A DNA stretch of 64,000 nt from Lachnospiraceae bacterium (GTDB lineage: Bacteria; Bacillota; Clostridia; Lachnospirales; Lachnospiraceae). Shown here in pieces: positions 7,813 through 15,388 of the stretch. The stretch's first letter is position 1, and each line of letters opens with the position of its first letter. The stretch covers positions 65,461 to 129,460 of the forward strand of contig SVEQ01000008.1 in NCBI GenBank assembly GCA_015057325.1, given 5' to 3'. A program made the translations under genes and the position numbers. The notes under the pieces are model-generated. The model worked only from the letters and a program-made list of their open reading frames with translations, was not told where the DNA came from and made no database searches.

Positions 7813-7996
7813 CAGCAACGAAGTCCGGCAACGGACTTCAAAAGACCTCAAATTCATTCTCCATCTGGCTTTTGGTTATCTATTTACTTTTCTTTTATTT
7901 ATCTGTTGTTTTGGTTGTCAGAAAGGAAAAAGCGTTGGAAATAAAGGTTTTTCCCGGCAACCGGGTCGGCAACGGGACAGCAACAAAACAGGCAAC
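7813..7996 (+). repeat. Iteron-like CNGCAAC repeats
   Basis: Four close direct copies: CGGCAAC at 7955-7961 and 7967-7973, CAGCAAC at 7978-7984, and AGGCAAC at 7990-7996, with start-to-start spacing of 12, 11 and 12 bp. Two more copies lie at 7813-7819 and 7826-7832. A perfect hairpin (GAAGTCCG, GCAA loop, CGGACTTC, 7820-7839) and another (CCCGG CAA CCGGG, 7953-7965) overlap them. The region is non-coding, between xis and the VapE-like gene. Regular helical phasing suggests a bound protein. Confidence 0.5.
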
Positions 7997-8009
7997 GCAT
8001 CTGTCATTT

Positions 8010-9404
8010 TCAGAAAGGCAGCTCTATCTGCTCCGTGATCTCCGCAAACCCGTCGGGGATATTTACAGGCTGGTTGTCGCTGTCCGTTGCTGTCTTTTCA
8101 CGCTCCCAGCCCTTTTGTCTGCCGAATCCGGCGAACATCCTCGGATTGGAGAAATAACGCCAGCCAGTAATACACTGGTTCATAATCTCGTTGACTTCCC
8201 GAATTTCCCATTGCTTCGGCTCGTCAAAGGCATGGTTCAGAGCTTCCTTGTATAGCTGCTTGGAACAGACCGTGTCCCCGGTGTACTTGTCCAGATACGC
8301 CTGAATCTGCCCGGCTTTCGTGTCCTCCGGCATGAAGTCCCGCTGATGCTCTTTCAGGTACTTTGCCATTTCCGGGCTGAATTTCAGCTTGAAGTTTCCG
8401 CTGCGGTAAATTTCCATGGCTTCTGCCCACATCTGCCGGATGTAGGCTCTGGAAGCAGCTTCGTCCTCCAAAATGTGAACCTCCGACTGCTCCGGGTACA
8501 CCATGACCGGAATAAAGCGGCGGTTGCCGGAACGGTCAAGGGGCAGGAAGTCCAGCGCATTGGATGTGCCGCCAAATACACACTGTCTCGGTCTGTCTGC
8601 CGGGTGTGTTTCGTAGGGGATTTTGTAAACCTCCTTCTGGCGGCTCAGGAAGGACTTGATTTCCTCAATGCTCTTGGCGTTGGCGGTTGCCATCATCTCG
8701 GACATTTCAATAATCCAGTGTCCTTGCAGTTTGCGGTATACATTGTCATCGTCCAGTTTTCGCAGTTCATCCGAAAACCACTCATCCCTGAGAGCCAGCA
8801 GCCGGAAGAATGTGGACTTTCCCGCTCCCTGACCGCCTACCAGACAAAGCATGATTTCAAACTTGCTGCCGGGCTTAAAAGCCCTCGTAATCGCCCCCAA
8901 CATAAACAGTTTCAGGGCTTCATAGCTATACTCGCTGACCTCAGCTCCAAGGAAGTGGTGCAGGGCATATCGGATGCGTTCTGTCCCATCCCATTCAAGA
9001 TTGTTTAGGCAGTCCCGGATGGGATGGTACTTGTTCTCGTTCGCCACAATCCCGATGGCGTTTTCAATCTTTTTCTCACTGGTCAGCCCATAATTTTCTT
9101 CCAGATAAAGAAGCAGATATTTCATATCCGTATCTGTCAGGGCTGTACCTGTTCTGTGATAGCCGATGGGCTTAATGATGTCCTTGCGGTCAGTCAGGCT
9201 GTTATAAGCAATCGCCCCGGCAAGCACCGGGTCACGCTGAAACACTGTCAGACAGTTGCGGATGCTCTGCCGGACACCGCCCTTCTCCGTGCTTTCCAAT
9301 TCAGCTTTCACTTCTTCAACGCTCCGGGGCGGCTGCATGGCGTTTACTGTATTTTTCACGTCTTGCTGCATCTGGGGCGGCAAGTTCTGATAATCGTTTT
9401 TCAA
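8010..9404 (-). CDS. VapE-like (virulence-associated E) P-loop ATPase/helicase
   Basis: 464 residues. The Walker A loop is GGQGAGKST near residue 190, followed by HWIIEMSEM (Walker B-like), SRQKEVYKIPYETHPADRPRQCVFGGTSN and DRSGNRRFIPV, the motif series of VapE proteins found in phage satellites and integrative elements. Members act as helicase- or primase-like replication proteins. The likely start is a TTG at 9404 inside the CHC2 gene, an 89-bp overlap; the RBS is weak, so an internal ATG is possible. The CHC2 and VapE-like genes together resemble a split primase-helicase for replication of the excised element. Confidence 0.85.
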   Translation of the reverse strand: MKNDYQNLPPQMQQDVKNTVNAMQPPRSVEEVKAELESTEKGGVRQSIRNCLTVFQRDPVLAGAIAYNSLTDRKDIIKPIGYHRTGTALTDTDMKYLLLYLEENYGLTSEKKIENAIGIVANENKYHPIRDCLNNLEWDGTERIRYALHHFLGAEVSEYSYEALKLFMLGAITRAFKPGSKFEIMLCLVGGQGAGKSTFFRLLALRDEWFSDELRKLDDDNVYRKLQGHWIIEMSEMMATANAKSIEEIKSFLSRQKEVYKIPYETHPADRPRQCVFGGTSNALDFLPLDRSGNRRFIPVMVYPEQSEVHILEDEAASRAYIRQMWAEAMEIYRSGNFKLKFSPEMAKYLKEHQRDFMPEDTKAGQIQAYLDKYTGDTVCSKQLYKEALNHAFDEPKQWEIREVNEIMNQCITGWRYFSNPRMFAGFGRQKGWEREKTATDSDNQPVNIPDGFAEITEQIELPF

Positions 9405-9954
9405 GCTCTATCACATCCTTTCCGTATTCTGTAATGATCTGCGCCCGTTCCTCCGTATCGCCGGACAGCAGCGTGTCCAGCAGATATTCCACATGGCTGA
9501 TTTTCTGTAAGGCTTCCACAAACCGGGGATGCCATTCCCCATCCGGCTGATTTGGTGCATACTTTACCTTCCACCGTTCCAGCAGATGAAGATAGTCAGC
9601 AAGAACACGGAAGCAGCGGGCTTGCGCTTCCCTGAATTGTATCTCCGGGGATTTTCCTTTGGGCTTCCTTCTCTTGTCCGGGGGCTTCCTGTCCTCGTAG
9701 GACAGTCCAAAATCACTTACCAATTGTACAGCAGCTTCCTTCTTTCCCAGCCCATAAAGAGCCGCTGTGAAGTCAATCACATCCCCATCTGCCCCACAGC
9801 CGAAGCAGTGGTAACGCCTGTCCAGCTTCATGCTGGGGGTCTTGTCGTTGTGGAACGGGCAGCAAGCCATTCCGTTTCTGCCTACCCGGATTCCGTAGTG
9901 TTCAGCAGCCTGCCGGGTGGTCACAGACTGCTTGACTGTTTCAAATACATTCAA
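9316..9954 (-). CDS. CHC2 zinc-finger primase-type protein
   Basis: 212 residues. The N-terminal CHC2 zinc finger is clear: CPFHNDKTPSMKL followed by YHCFGCGADGDVIDF (ligands Cys-x2-His and Cys-x2-Cys). This is the DNA-binding zinc domain of DnaG-type primases. The TOPRIM catalytic domain is absent, so the protein is a stand-alone zinc module with a helical C-terminal part. The start chosen is TTG at 9954, 7 bases after AGGAGG, giving the N-terminus (M)NVFETVKQSVTTRQAAEHYG; the longer ATG frame to 9984 puts the RBS inside the gene. It overlaps the VapE-like gene. Confidence 0.85.
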   Translation of the reverse strand: MNVFETVKQSVTTRQAAEHYGIRVGRNGMACCPFHNDKTPSMKLDRRYHCFGCGADGDVIDFTAALYGLGKKEAAVQLVSDFGLSYEDRKPPDKRRKPKGKSPEIQFREAQARCFRVLADYLHLLERWKVKYAPNQPDGEWHPRFVEALQKISHVEYLLDTLLSGDTEERAQIITEYGKDVIELEKRLSELAAPDAARREKYSKRHAAAPER

Positions 9955-10018
9955 ATCATTTCCTCCTGAAAATAGGAAAGGCACCTGACATTCTCAATAC
10001 GAAAATGGCAAGTGCCTG

Positions 10019-11293
10019 TTAGCGTTCCATATTCTGTTTTTTGTGAGTTTCCTTTTTCCGTGCGGCATCCTCAGCCGCCACAATCGCCTTGTTGCGGTTC
10101 AGCATTTCATAAATGGAAGTTCTGGCTTTTTCCTTGATTTGCTGGGTGTTTGCTTTCCTGACCTCCGGCTTCGTCAGCGCAGCCTTCATTACACTAAGAG
10201 CTGTCTGCATGGCTTTGGTGATTTTGGAAACCACATTGTCCAGTCGGGCGGCAGCGTACTCCCGCTCCTTTTTGGGAGCCTTGCGCTCTGGGGACAGCAG
10301 CCAGGACTTTGTTTCCTCCACCAGCTGAATGTCCTGCTTGTGTGTTTCCACCCTGACGGTATCGGTCACAACCTCCACCGCCTTATCATAGGCAATCTCG
10401 GAAACATCATCAATCAGAGCTTCCACATCATCCAGCTTCAAGGTCAGCTCGTCCAGCTTTTCTTCCTTTTCCTGAATGACGGCTTCCTGCTCCTGAATCG
10501 TCTGAGACTGAGCCACCAGCTGCTCCTTCTGCTTGGCAAGAATGAAGTCCTGCTTTTCCAGATACTTGCGACCGCCGTACTCCGGCTCCTCCTCCAGCTG
10601 CAATCCGTGCTTCCTGCAAATATCGAACAGCAAAGCCCGGCAGGCGGCATCATAGACCATTTTTCTGTTGTTGTGGCGACCCAGCTTCTTGTCCGGCTCC
10701 GGCAGTTCAAAGCCAAGGGCTTCCAAAGCTTTCTCCTGCTGGGGACAAAGCTCCCCGTACTGATTTTCACAGTCAAAGACATGGCGTTCATGGATGTGAG
10801 GCGTGCTTTCATCAATGTGCAATGCCCAGTCCAAAATGTGGACATGGGAGCCGAAGCGTCTTTCCAGCTCCGCAAAAAATTCCGTAGCCACCAGAAAGAG
10901 GGTTTCCGCAGAAGCGTGTTCCTCCATCTTTCCGATTTGGAGCAAACTTTCCTCCGGGCAGGTCTTTTTATTTTTCAGGATTTCATCTGTAGTGCGGTTG
11001 CGCTCCGTGTGTCGGTTCTTTTCATTACGGGCATTCTGTCCATCCGTGTAATCGGAATAATGGGTGTGATAATAAATCTGCTCGACTTCTTCAAAGGTTG
11101 AAGCCAGCTCAATCTCGTCACTGTTCTTTTCTGCCAGCTGCCGATAACCGTTGTAGCAGTCCCAGTAGATGTTGTGTTCGGCTCGCTGCTCGTCAATGTG
11201 TTCGCTGTTGCTCACATCGAAATTACGGTCATTGTGCTTGGGATTGTAAACGCCATTCTTTCCGGCACGACCGTTGTGTTTTGTCAGTTTCAA
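10019..11293 (-). CDS. mob: MOBV-type (Mob/Pre) relaxase
   Basis: 424 residues. The HUH-type signature is HIDESTPHIH at residues 159-168, the HxDExTPHxH motif of MOBV/Pre relaxases, in an N-terminal catalytic domain of about 230 residues. Residues about 245-300 are a glutamine- and glutamate-rich coiled coil, and the C-terminus is basic. Relaxases nick the transfer origin and stay bound to the 5' end during mobilization. With no secretion-system genes, the element is probably mobilized by a co-resident conjugative element. It follows a 400-bp non-coding stretch likely to hold the transfer origin. Confidence 0.85.
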   Translation of the reverse strand: MKLTKHNGRAGKNGVYNPKHNDRNFDVSNSEHIDEQRAEHNIYWDCYNGYRQLAEKNSDEIELASTFEEVEQIYYHTHYSDYTDGQNARNEKNRHTERNRTTDEILKNKKTCPEESLLQIGKMEEHASAETLFLVATEFFAELERRFGSHVHILDWALHIDESTPHIHERHVFDCENQYGELCPQQEKALEALGFELPEPDKKLGRHNNRKMVYDAACRALLFDICRKHGLQLEEEPEYGGRKYLEKQDFILAKQKEQLVAQSQTIQEQEAVIQEKEEKLDELTLKLDDVEALIDDVSEIAYDKAVEVVTDTVRVETHKQDIQLVEETKSWLLSPERKAPKKEREYAAARLDNVVSKITKAMQTALSVMKAALTKPEVRKANTQQIKEKARTSIYEMLNRNKAIVAAEDAARKKETHKKQNMER

Positions 11294-11695
11294 ACTTGGT
11301 TCCTCCGTTTCTTAAAGATTTTCCCCGCAGGGGGAGGGGCAGCGAAGCTGCTTCCTTGCTGCATTTCTGCGCCAAGTAATACCCAGTACTAAGCGGCGCA
11401 ACGCCACTTAACTGGGCAAGGCTGCCGCCCTTGACCTGCACAGGGATATTGCATTCCCTGTACCCATGCACAAAGGGCTGCGCCCTCTGTACTCCTGCCC
11501 GAAAGACCTGAACCTCGCCATTTCCTCCATGGCTCCTTTCAGCTTCTTCGGCTTTTTCGCAACTCCCCAAGGGACTTCCGAAAAATAGCCGCTGCCGGAT
11601 TTTGCATTCACGCAAAAACTGACAGCGGCTTCTCATCTGACCTTAGCAGTCACATTCGATTTTCTCTCAACAGTGTTGAGGGTTTTCAAGCGAAC
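11294..11695. other. Non-coding stretch upstream of the relaxase; candidate oriT region
   Basis: About 400 bp rich in inverted repeats: GCCGCTG / CAGCGGC at 11588-11594 and 11623-11629 with an inner TTTGC/GCAAA stem, and an imperfect repeat near 11390-11408 (AAGCGGCGCAACGCCACTT). Transfer origins usually sit directly upstream of the relaxase gene. Two overlapping minus-strand frames (11408-11611 with GTG start, and 11229-11636) have no ribosome binding site and no recognisable domain, so I do not call them genes. Confidence 0.35.
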
Positions 11696-12037
11696 TCAGG
11701 AGGGAACTTCATCGTCTTCTCCCGGTATCAGCACATAGATTCTGTTCGGCTCTCCAATGCTTCGTCGCACCCGCATAATCAATCCGGCGGTTTCCAATTC
11801 GTTCAAAGAACGCTTCACCGTCATTGTGCTTCTGGACAATGCGGCTGCAATCGCAGCCACCGGGAAGCAGACAAACAGAATCCCATTCTCGTCCTCCTGT
11901 CCATCTGAAAGCATAGCATCCAGCATCCGGCAGTACATGACCTTGGCTGTGCTGCTGACCGGGAATCCCAGCAACGCTCTGGGAAAGGGCATACAGGGCG
12001 GCAGCGGTGTGTCTATCGTCATAAATTCAAAATTCAT
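11696..12037 (-). CDS. Small HTH protein resembling the N-terminal domain of a RepA-N replication initiator
   Basis: 113 residues with a winged-helix pattern: LLGFPVSSTAKVMYCRMLDAMLSDG, then VCFPVAAIAAALSRSTMTVKRSLNELETAGLIMRVR. This matches my memory of the N-terminal DNA-binding domain of RepA-N-type initiators carried by Tn1549-like and related elements. It may start replication of the excised form or act as a regulator. Its ATG overlaps the stop of the upstream small gene by 4 bp (ATGA), with AAGGAG about 11 bases before it. Confidence 0.7.
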   Translation of the reverse strand: MNFEFMTIDTPLPPCMPFPRALLGFPVSSTAKVMYCRMLDAMLSDGQEDENGILFVCFPVAAIAAALSRSTMTVKRSLNELETAGLIMRVRRSIGEPNRIYVLIPGEDDEVPS

Positions 12038-12222
12038 TTGGTTGGGTTCTCCTTTTTCTTCGCTCGTTTGGATAAATAATGAGGGCAGTCAACCACAACT
12101 GCCCGGAAACTCTGCCTGCATTCATGCTGGCACTTCCGACACAGATTGTTGTAGCTGACACGCCCCCGATCATTCAGGAAAAAGGACAGTTCCAGTTTCC
12201 TCTTTTGGCTCATTCTCGGCAC
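12034..12222 (-). CDS. Small cysteine-containing conserved element protein
   Basis: 62 residues, basic, with CRKCQHECRQSF and a later CPHYLSKR, so four cysteines that could bind a metal. I recall similar short proteins from Firmicutes integrative elements but know no function. A GTG start fits best: GGGAGG lies 8 bases upstream. The stop overlaps the next gene by 4 bp, which supports real coupled translation. Confidence 0.65.
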   Translation of the reverse strand: MPRMSQKRKLELSFFLNDRGRVSYNNLCRKCQHECRQSFRAVVVDCPHYLSKRAKKKENPTK

Positions 12223-12649
12223 AATGGTATCCTCCCGATTTTGTGTATGGTTTCGGGGCGATTTTTAACCAAAACACCGCCTTGGAGCGGTGCAAAAATC
12301 CCCGAAGGATTGCTGACAGGGTAGACTATCCCCCTGTCAGATTGTCGTGTTTCGGTATCATTTTTTGTGTCAGTTCGCCGCTGTACCCTGATGTCGTTCC
12401 TGCCCCAGTTTCTCTGCGGCGTTTTGCTTCCGTTGGCACGCTCGTATCGGTCAGGGTTCCTCCATGTTCCTGCCGATAGTCACTGCGCTGCTTCACCGGG
12501 AAGCATATCCCATCAGGACGGTCATTCGATTGGAATAATCCATCGATGAACTGACTACATTATGGAACATTTTTGACCCCCGTGCTGTATATCCGCAAAG
12601 TAGGATTTCCGGCTGAAAAACAAAAATTTCCACGATTGTGGACAAGGCA
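12223..12649. other. Non-coding control region with hairpins
   Basis: About 430 bp between the divergent small-protein gene and the Xre regulator gene. I see two hairpins: CACCGC / GCGGTG at 12277-12293 and CTGACAGGG / CCCTGTCAG at 12313-12340. Several short frames exist on both strands but none has a convincing RBS. Such a region between a replication-type gene and an Xre regulator could hold operators or a replication origin; nothing decides this. Confidence 0.35.
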
Positions 12650-12658
12650 TGATATAAT
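12650..12658 (+). promoter_or_regulatory. Extended -10 promoter of the Xre regulator gene
   Basis: TGATATAAT is a perfect extended -10 element 44 bp upstream of the regulator start, with a plausible leader to the RBS (AGGAAGGAG). No consensus -35 box at 17 bp. Confidence 0.6.
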
Positions 12659-12701
12659 GAAAACAGCGGCAGAAATGCAGCCGCAGGAAGGAGATTTTGC
12701 C

Positions 12702-13523
12702 ATGAAAAAAGGCTTATCAATACAAGAAAAACTAAAAGATTTGCGAGTTGTGGAAAAAGGATTCACGCTGAAACAGCTTGCAGATGAAACCGGAATCGCT
12801 TCATCCACTCTGGGCAGCTATGAAAGTGATGACTATAAAGACATCAGCCATACGAATCTGGTGATTCTTGCTCAATACTACGGTGTTTCCACCGACTGGC
12901 TGCTGGGTCTCACCGAATCCCGTGAAGTTCAGAATCACGATATATCGGAGCTTCATCTGGACGATGAAACCTTGGATATTCTAAAAAGCGGCAGACTCAA
13001 CAATCGCCTGTTCTGCGAAATGATAAAGCACCCGGATTTTCTAAAGCTGATGACTGACACTGAAATCTATGTGGACGGCATCGCCACCATGCAGATTAAG
13101 AATATGAACGACTGGCTGAATGCGGTTCGGCTCCAAATTGTGCAACAGCATAACCCAGAGAGCAACGACCTGTATGTTCAGGTTCTGGACGCTGCCCGCA
13201 TCGACGAAGAGGAATACTTCTTCCATAACATCCACGGCGATCTGGATCGGGTCATTCGCAGCATCCGTGAGAAAAACCAAAATGCCACGGAATCCGCTCC
13301 CATTGAACGCCCCGCATCCAATGACAAAAAGATGCAGCGGCTTTTGCAGTCCATGAAATACAAGAGTAATCCGATTGAAGAATTTTGGCGTTACTTCTGC
13401 GAAGAACTGCAAATTGACTACGATAAGCTTCTTGATGACGAGCATGACACCATGAAGAGAATATTTAAGAAATCTAAGTTGTTAAAGAGTTTCCCAAGTC
13501 ATAAGAATAAAGCCCGGAAATAA
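12702..13523 (+). CDS. Xre-family transcriptional regulator of the element
   Basis: 273 residues. The N-terminal helix-turn-helix (KLKDLRVVEKGFTLKQLADETGIASSTLGSYESDD, residues 8-42) is followed by HTNLVILAQYYGVSTDWLLGLT, the usual Xre/Cro-type continuation. The C-terminal 190 residues have no domain I recognise. The start is the ATG 8 bases after GGAAGGAG, downstream of the promoter; frame further upstream is untranslated leader. It is the only plus-strand gene of the element, divergent from the replication and mobilization genes, and so is a candidate master repressor. Confidence 0.85.
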   Translation: MKKGLSIQEKLKDLRVVEKGFTLKQLADETGIASSTLGSYESDDYKDISHTNLVILAQYYGVSTDWLLGLTESREVQNHDISELHLDDETLDILKSGRLNNRLFCEMIKHPDFLKLMTDTEIYVDGIATMQIKNMNDWLNAVRLQIVQQHNPESNDLYVQVLDAARIDEEEYFFHNIHGDLDRVIRSIREKNQNATESAPIERPASNDKKMQRLLQSMKYKSNPIEEFWRYFCEELQIDYDKLLDDEHDTMKRIFKKSKLLKSFPSHKNKARK

Positions 13524-13528
13524 AAAAG

Positions 13529-13569
13529 CCGCTGCCGCATGGTTTTAATTCCATGTAGCAGCGGTTTTT
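13529..13569. terminator. Bidirectional intrinsic terminator
   Basis: CCGCTGC (13529-13535) plus CATGG pair with CCATG plus GCAGCGG (13558-13564), followed by TTTTT on the plus strand and, after the A tract at 13522-13527, by a T tract on the minus strand. It lies between the convergent Xre and kinase genes. Confidence 0.8.
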
Positions 13570-13585
13570 CGCTGGTGGTATTCCG

Positions 13586-14131
13586 TTACAATAACAACGC
13601 TGTTTTATTTGAAATTTTCTCGTTTATTGCGGAAACTGTATCCTGAATCGAATCATTTGTTGTGTCTATAGCATTCCGCTCATATACTCCAAGATGATGG
13701 AATTGCTCCCACATCACTTCTACCAATTCAGTATTTGTTTCGCTATCCAATTTCAAACGTCCAGTCGCCCGGTTCAGGGTTTCCACCTTGCTTGCTCTCA
13801 AAATGATATAATGTACTTCATAGCCTTCGTGAACGATATTTAACCAAGGCTGCAAAAACCACGGGCCGATAATTCCATCCACGATTACATCATATCCACC
13901 ACGGGCATAACGCTTTGCGGCTTCTAAAAAGGCCTCGATCACAATCAGGTTTTGCTCATTGGATTCCGGCAAATGCGGCAATATTGCCCCTTTGCTCAGG
14001 TAATGGTAAAAATCATCGGTATGCATATGCACTGATTTTTCCATACAGGATTCCTTCGCAACAATAGCTGATACTGTCGATTTTCCAGTTCCCGGAGGGC
14101 CTGTAATTACGATAATTCTTCCTCGCTCCAT
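13586..14131 (-). CDS. P-loop kinase of the AAA_33 / chloramphenicol-phosphotransferase-like type
   Basis: 181 residues. Walker A is GPPGTGKST at residues 11-19. HTDDFYHYL and VDGIIGPWFL are typical of small P-loop kinases related to chloramphenicol phosphotransferase and gluconate kinase. RATGRLKLDSETNTELVEVMWEQF resembles the lid arginine region. It may phosphorylate a small molecule, possibly an antibiotic, but the substrate cannot be told. ATG follows AAGGGAT. It is cargo of the element, 38 bp behind the SnoaL-like gene, and ends at the shared terminator. Its base composition is more A+T-rich than the neighbouring exporter. Confidence 0.7.
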   Translation of the reverse strand: MERGRIIVITGPPGTGKSTVSAIVAKESCMEKSVHMHTDDFYHYLSKGAILPHLPESNEQNLIVIEAFLEAAKRYARGGYDVIVDGIIGPWFLQPWLNIVHEGYEVHYIILRASKVETLNRATGRLKLDSETNTELVEVMWEQFHHLGVYERNAIDTTNDSIQDTVSAINEKISNKTALLL

Positions 14132-14169
14132 TTTACTGATCCCTTCAACTTCGTGCTTTGTTCACTTTT

Positions 14170-14532
14170 TCACAACGATTCAATAGGTATATTATGCTGC
14201 TTCAAAAAGGACAGCTTATCCCAATATCCTCTCTGGAACAGAATTTTACCATTTACAACATGGAAGAAGCCGCATCCCCGCAGTCCCAGAGGATCCTTCC
14301 ATTCTAAAATCGCCCACTGTCCATCTTCAAAGATGTTCTCTACAATGGCAGTCATATCGGCAGTGGCAAATTCTGTTGTAAACATTTCTCGGATTGCATC
14401 TATCCCAATCACGGGATCATTTGTCACTTGATGGTTGGTTGCGTTATCATGGTACAAGCTCACGATTGCTTCTACATCGTGATTATTGAACGCATCTACC
14501 CATTTACATACTACTTCTTTTGGTCGTAACAT
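14170..14532 (-). CDS. SnoaL/NTF2-like fold protein
   Basis: 120 residues. VVCKWVDAFNNHDVEAIVSLYHDNATNH at the N-terminus and AILEWKDP ... FFHVVNGKILFQRGYWDKL at the C-terminus are the cone-shaped NTF2-like fold signature of SnoaL-type proteins, which include small isomerases, cyclases and ligand-binding proteins. The start used is the ATG 8 bases after GGAGG; an ATG 15 bp upstream overlaps that RBS. It is in tandem with the P-loop kinase and may act with it on one compound. Confidence 0.75.
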   Translation of the reverse strand: MLRPKEVVCKWVDAFNNHDVEAIVSLYHDNATNHQVTNDPVIGIDAIREMFTTEFATADMTAIVENIFEDGQWAILEWKDPLGLRGCGFFHVVNGKILFQRGYWDKLSFLKQHNIPIESL

Positions 14533-14590
14533 AAATATTTCCTCCATATATCGTTAGCTGCCTTTTTCAAGATACACGATTCATGTAAAA

Positions 14591-15376
14591 TCACAATTCC
14601 CGCCGTTTCCATTGCTTCAGGGCAGCTGCGACACAAATGCCTGCCACAACGATTGTTAAGAAGATATAGGGAAGGTGGAAACCGTGCAGTGCTACCTCGT
14701 ACACATCAAAATAACGCAATGGGGTCAGATAGTCCAGAAAATGATTACCTGTGTACTCGGCAGTAAAGGCCAACGCATAGGCAGCCAGCATGGAAATTGT
14801 TCCTGTCCGCACCGCAGCCTTATAGGACAGGAGCACGCTGGCAAACAGCAGCCCCAGGGCAAAAAAGAGGATCTGGGTAAAGAACATTCCCAGCGTTGTG
14901 TAAAGCACCGCTCCCGGCTGATCCAGACCGCCCAAAGGAAGAACAATTGTGAAATAATTGCACACGCCACTGAACAGGGCGAACACCAGCAGGTTCACTG
15001 CTGAAACGATCACCTTCGCCAGAACAATGGTTTTCCGCTTCACTGGCTTTGTGAACAGGTATTCCGATGTTCCAAATTTCTTTTCCTTTGCCACACAGGA
15101 CAGTCCCAAAGACATGGCATAAGGAAACGCCAGCAGCCCCTCCCAGAAATAGATGCACACATACCAGCCGGTGGATGTCGTCAAGTCGCCTTTGACTCCA
15201 AACATAATCATGATCAGTCTCGGAAATTGGCTGACCATTGCTGCCATTTCATCCAGACTATCCTGTAGAGACAGAAGTTCAAAATAGCAGAAACCGCACA
15301 GAAGCAGCATGATTCCCAGCCAGATCAACAAAAGTTTTCTTGTTTGACGAAACTCATTTTTAATCAATGTTTTCAT
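14591..15376 (-). CDS. ABC-2 type exporter permease (second subunit)
   Basis: 261 residues with about six membrane segments, beginning KTLIKNEFRQTRKLLLIWLGIMLLLCGFCYF. The block EKKFGTSEYLFTKPVKRKTIVLAKVI is shared with the other permease (TEGTSEYLFTKPFPRKAIYWAK), so the two are paralogues that likely form a heterodimer. The start is the ATG 7 bases after AAGGAGG. Last gene of the TetR-ATPase-permease-permease operon; bacitracin- or lantibiotic-type export systems have the same layout. Confidence 0.8.
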   Translation of the reverse strand: MKTLIKNEFRQTRKLLLIWLGIMLLLCGFCYFELLSLQDSLDEMAAMVSQFPRLIMIMFGVKGDLTTSTGWYVCIYFWEGLLAFPYAMSLGLSCVAKEKKFGTSEYLFTKPVKRKTIVLAKVIVSAVNLLVFALFSGVCNYFTIVLPLGGLDQPGAVLYTTLGMFFTQILFFALGLLFASVLLSYKAAVRTGTISMLAAYALAFTAEYTGNHFLDYLTPLRYFDVYEVALHGFHLPYIFLTIVVAGICVAAALKQWKRREL

Positions 15377-15388
15377 GTTCACACCTCC

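Noticed and set aside
11229-11636. Frames of 135 and 67 codons upstream of the relaxase as possible genes
   Set aside because: No ribosome binding site, overlap with each other and with mob, and the region is full of inverted repeats better explained as a transfer origin.
12243-12549. Short plus-strand frames before the Xre gene
   Set aside because: No RBS and cysteine/arginine-rich random-looking composition; they lie upstream of the mapped extended -10 promoter.
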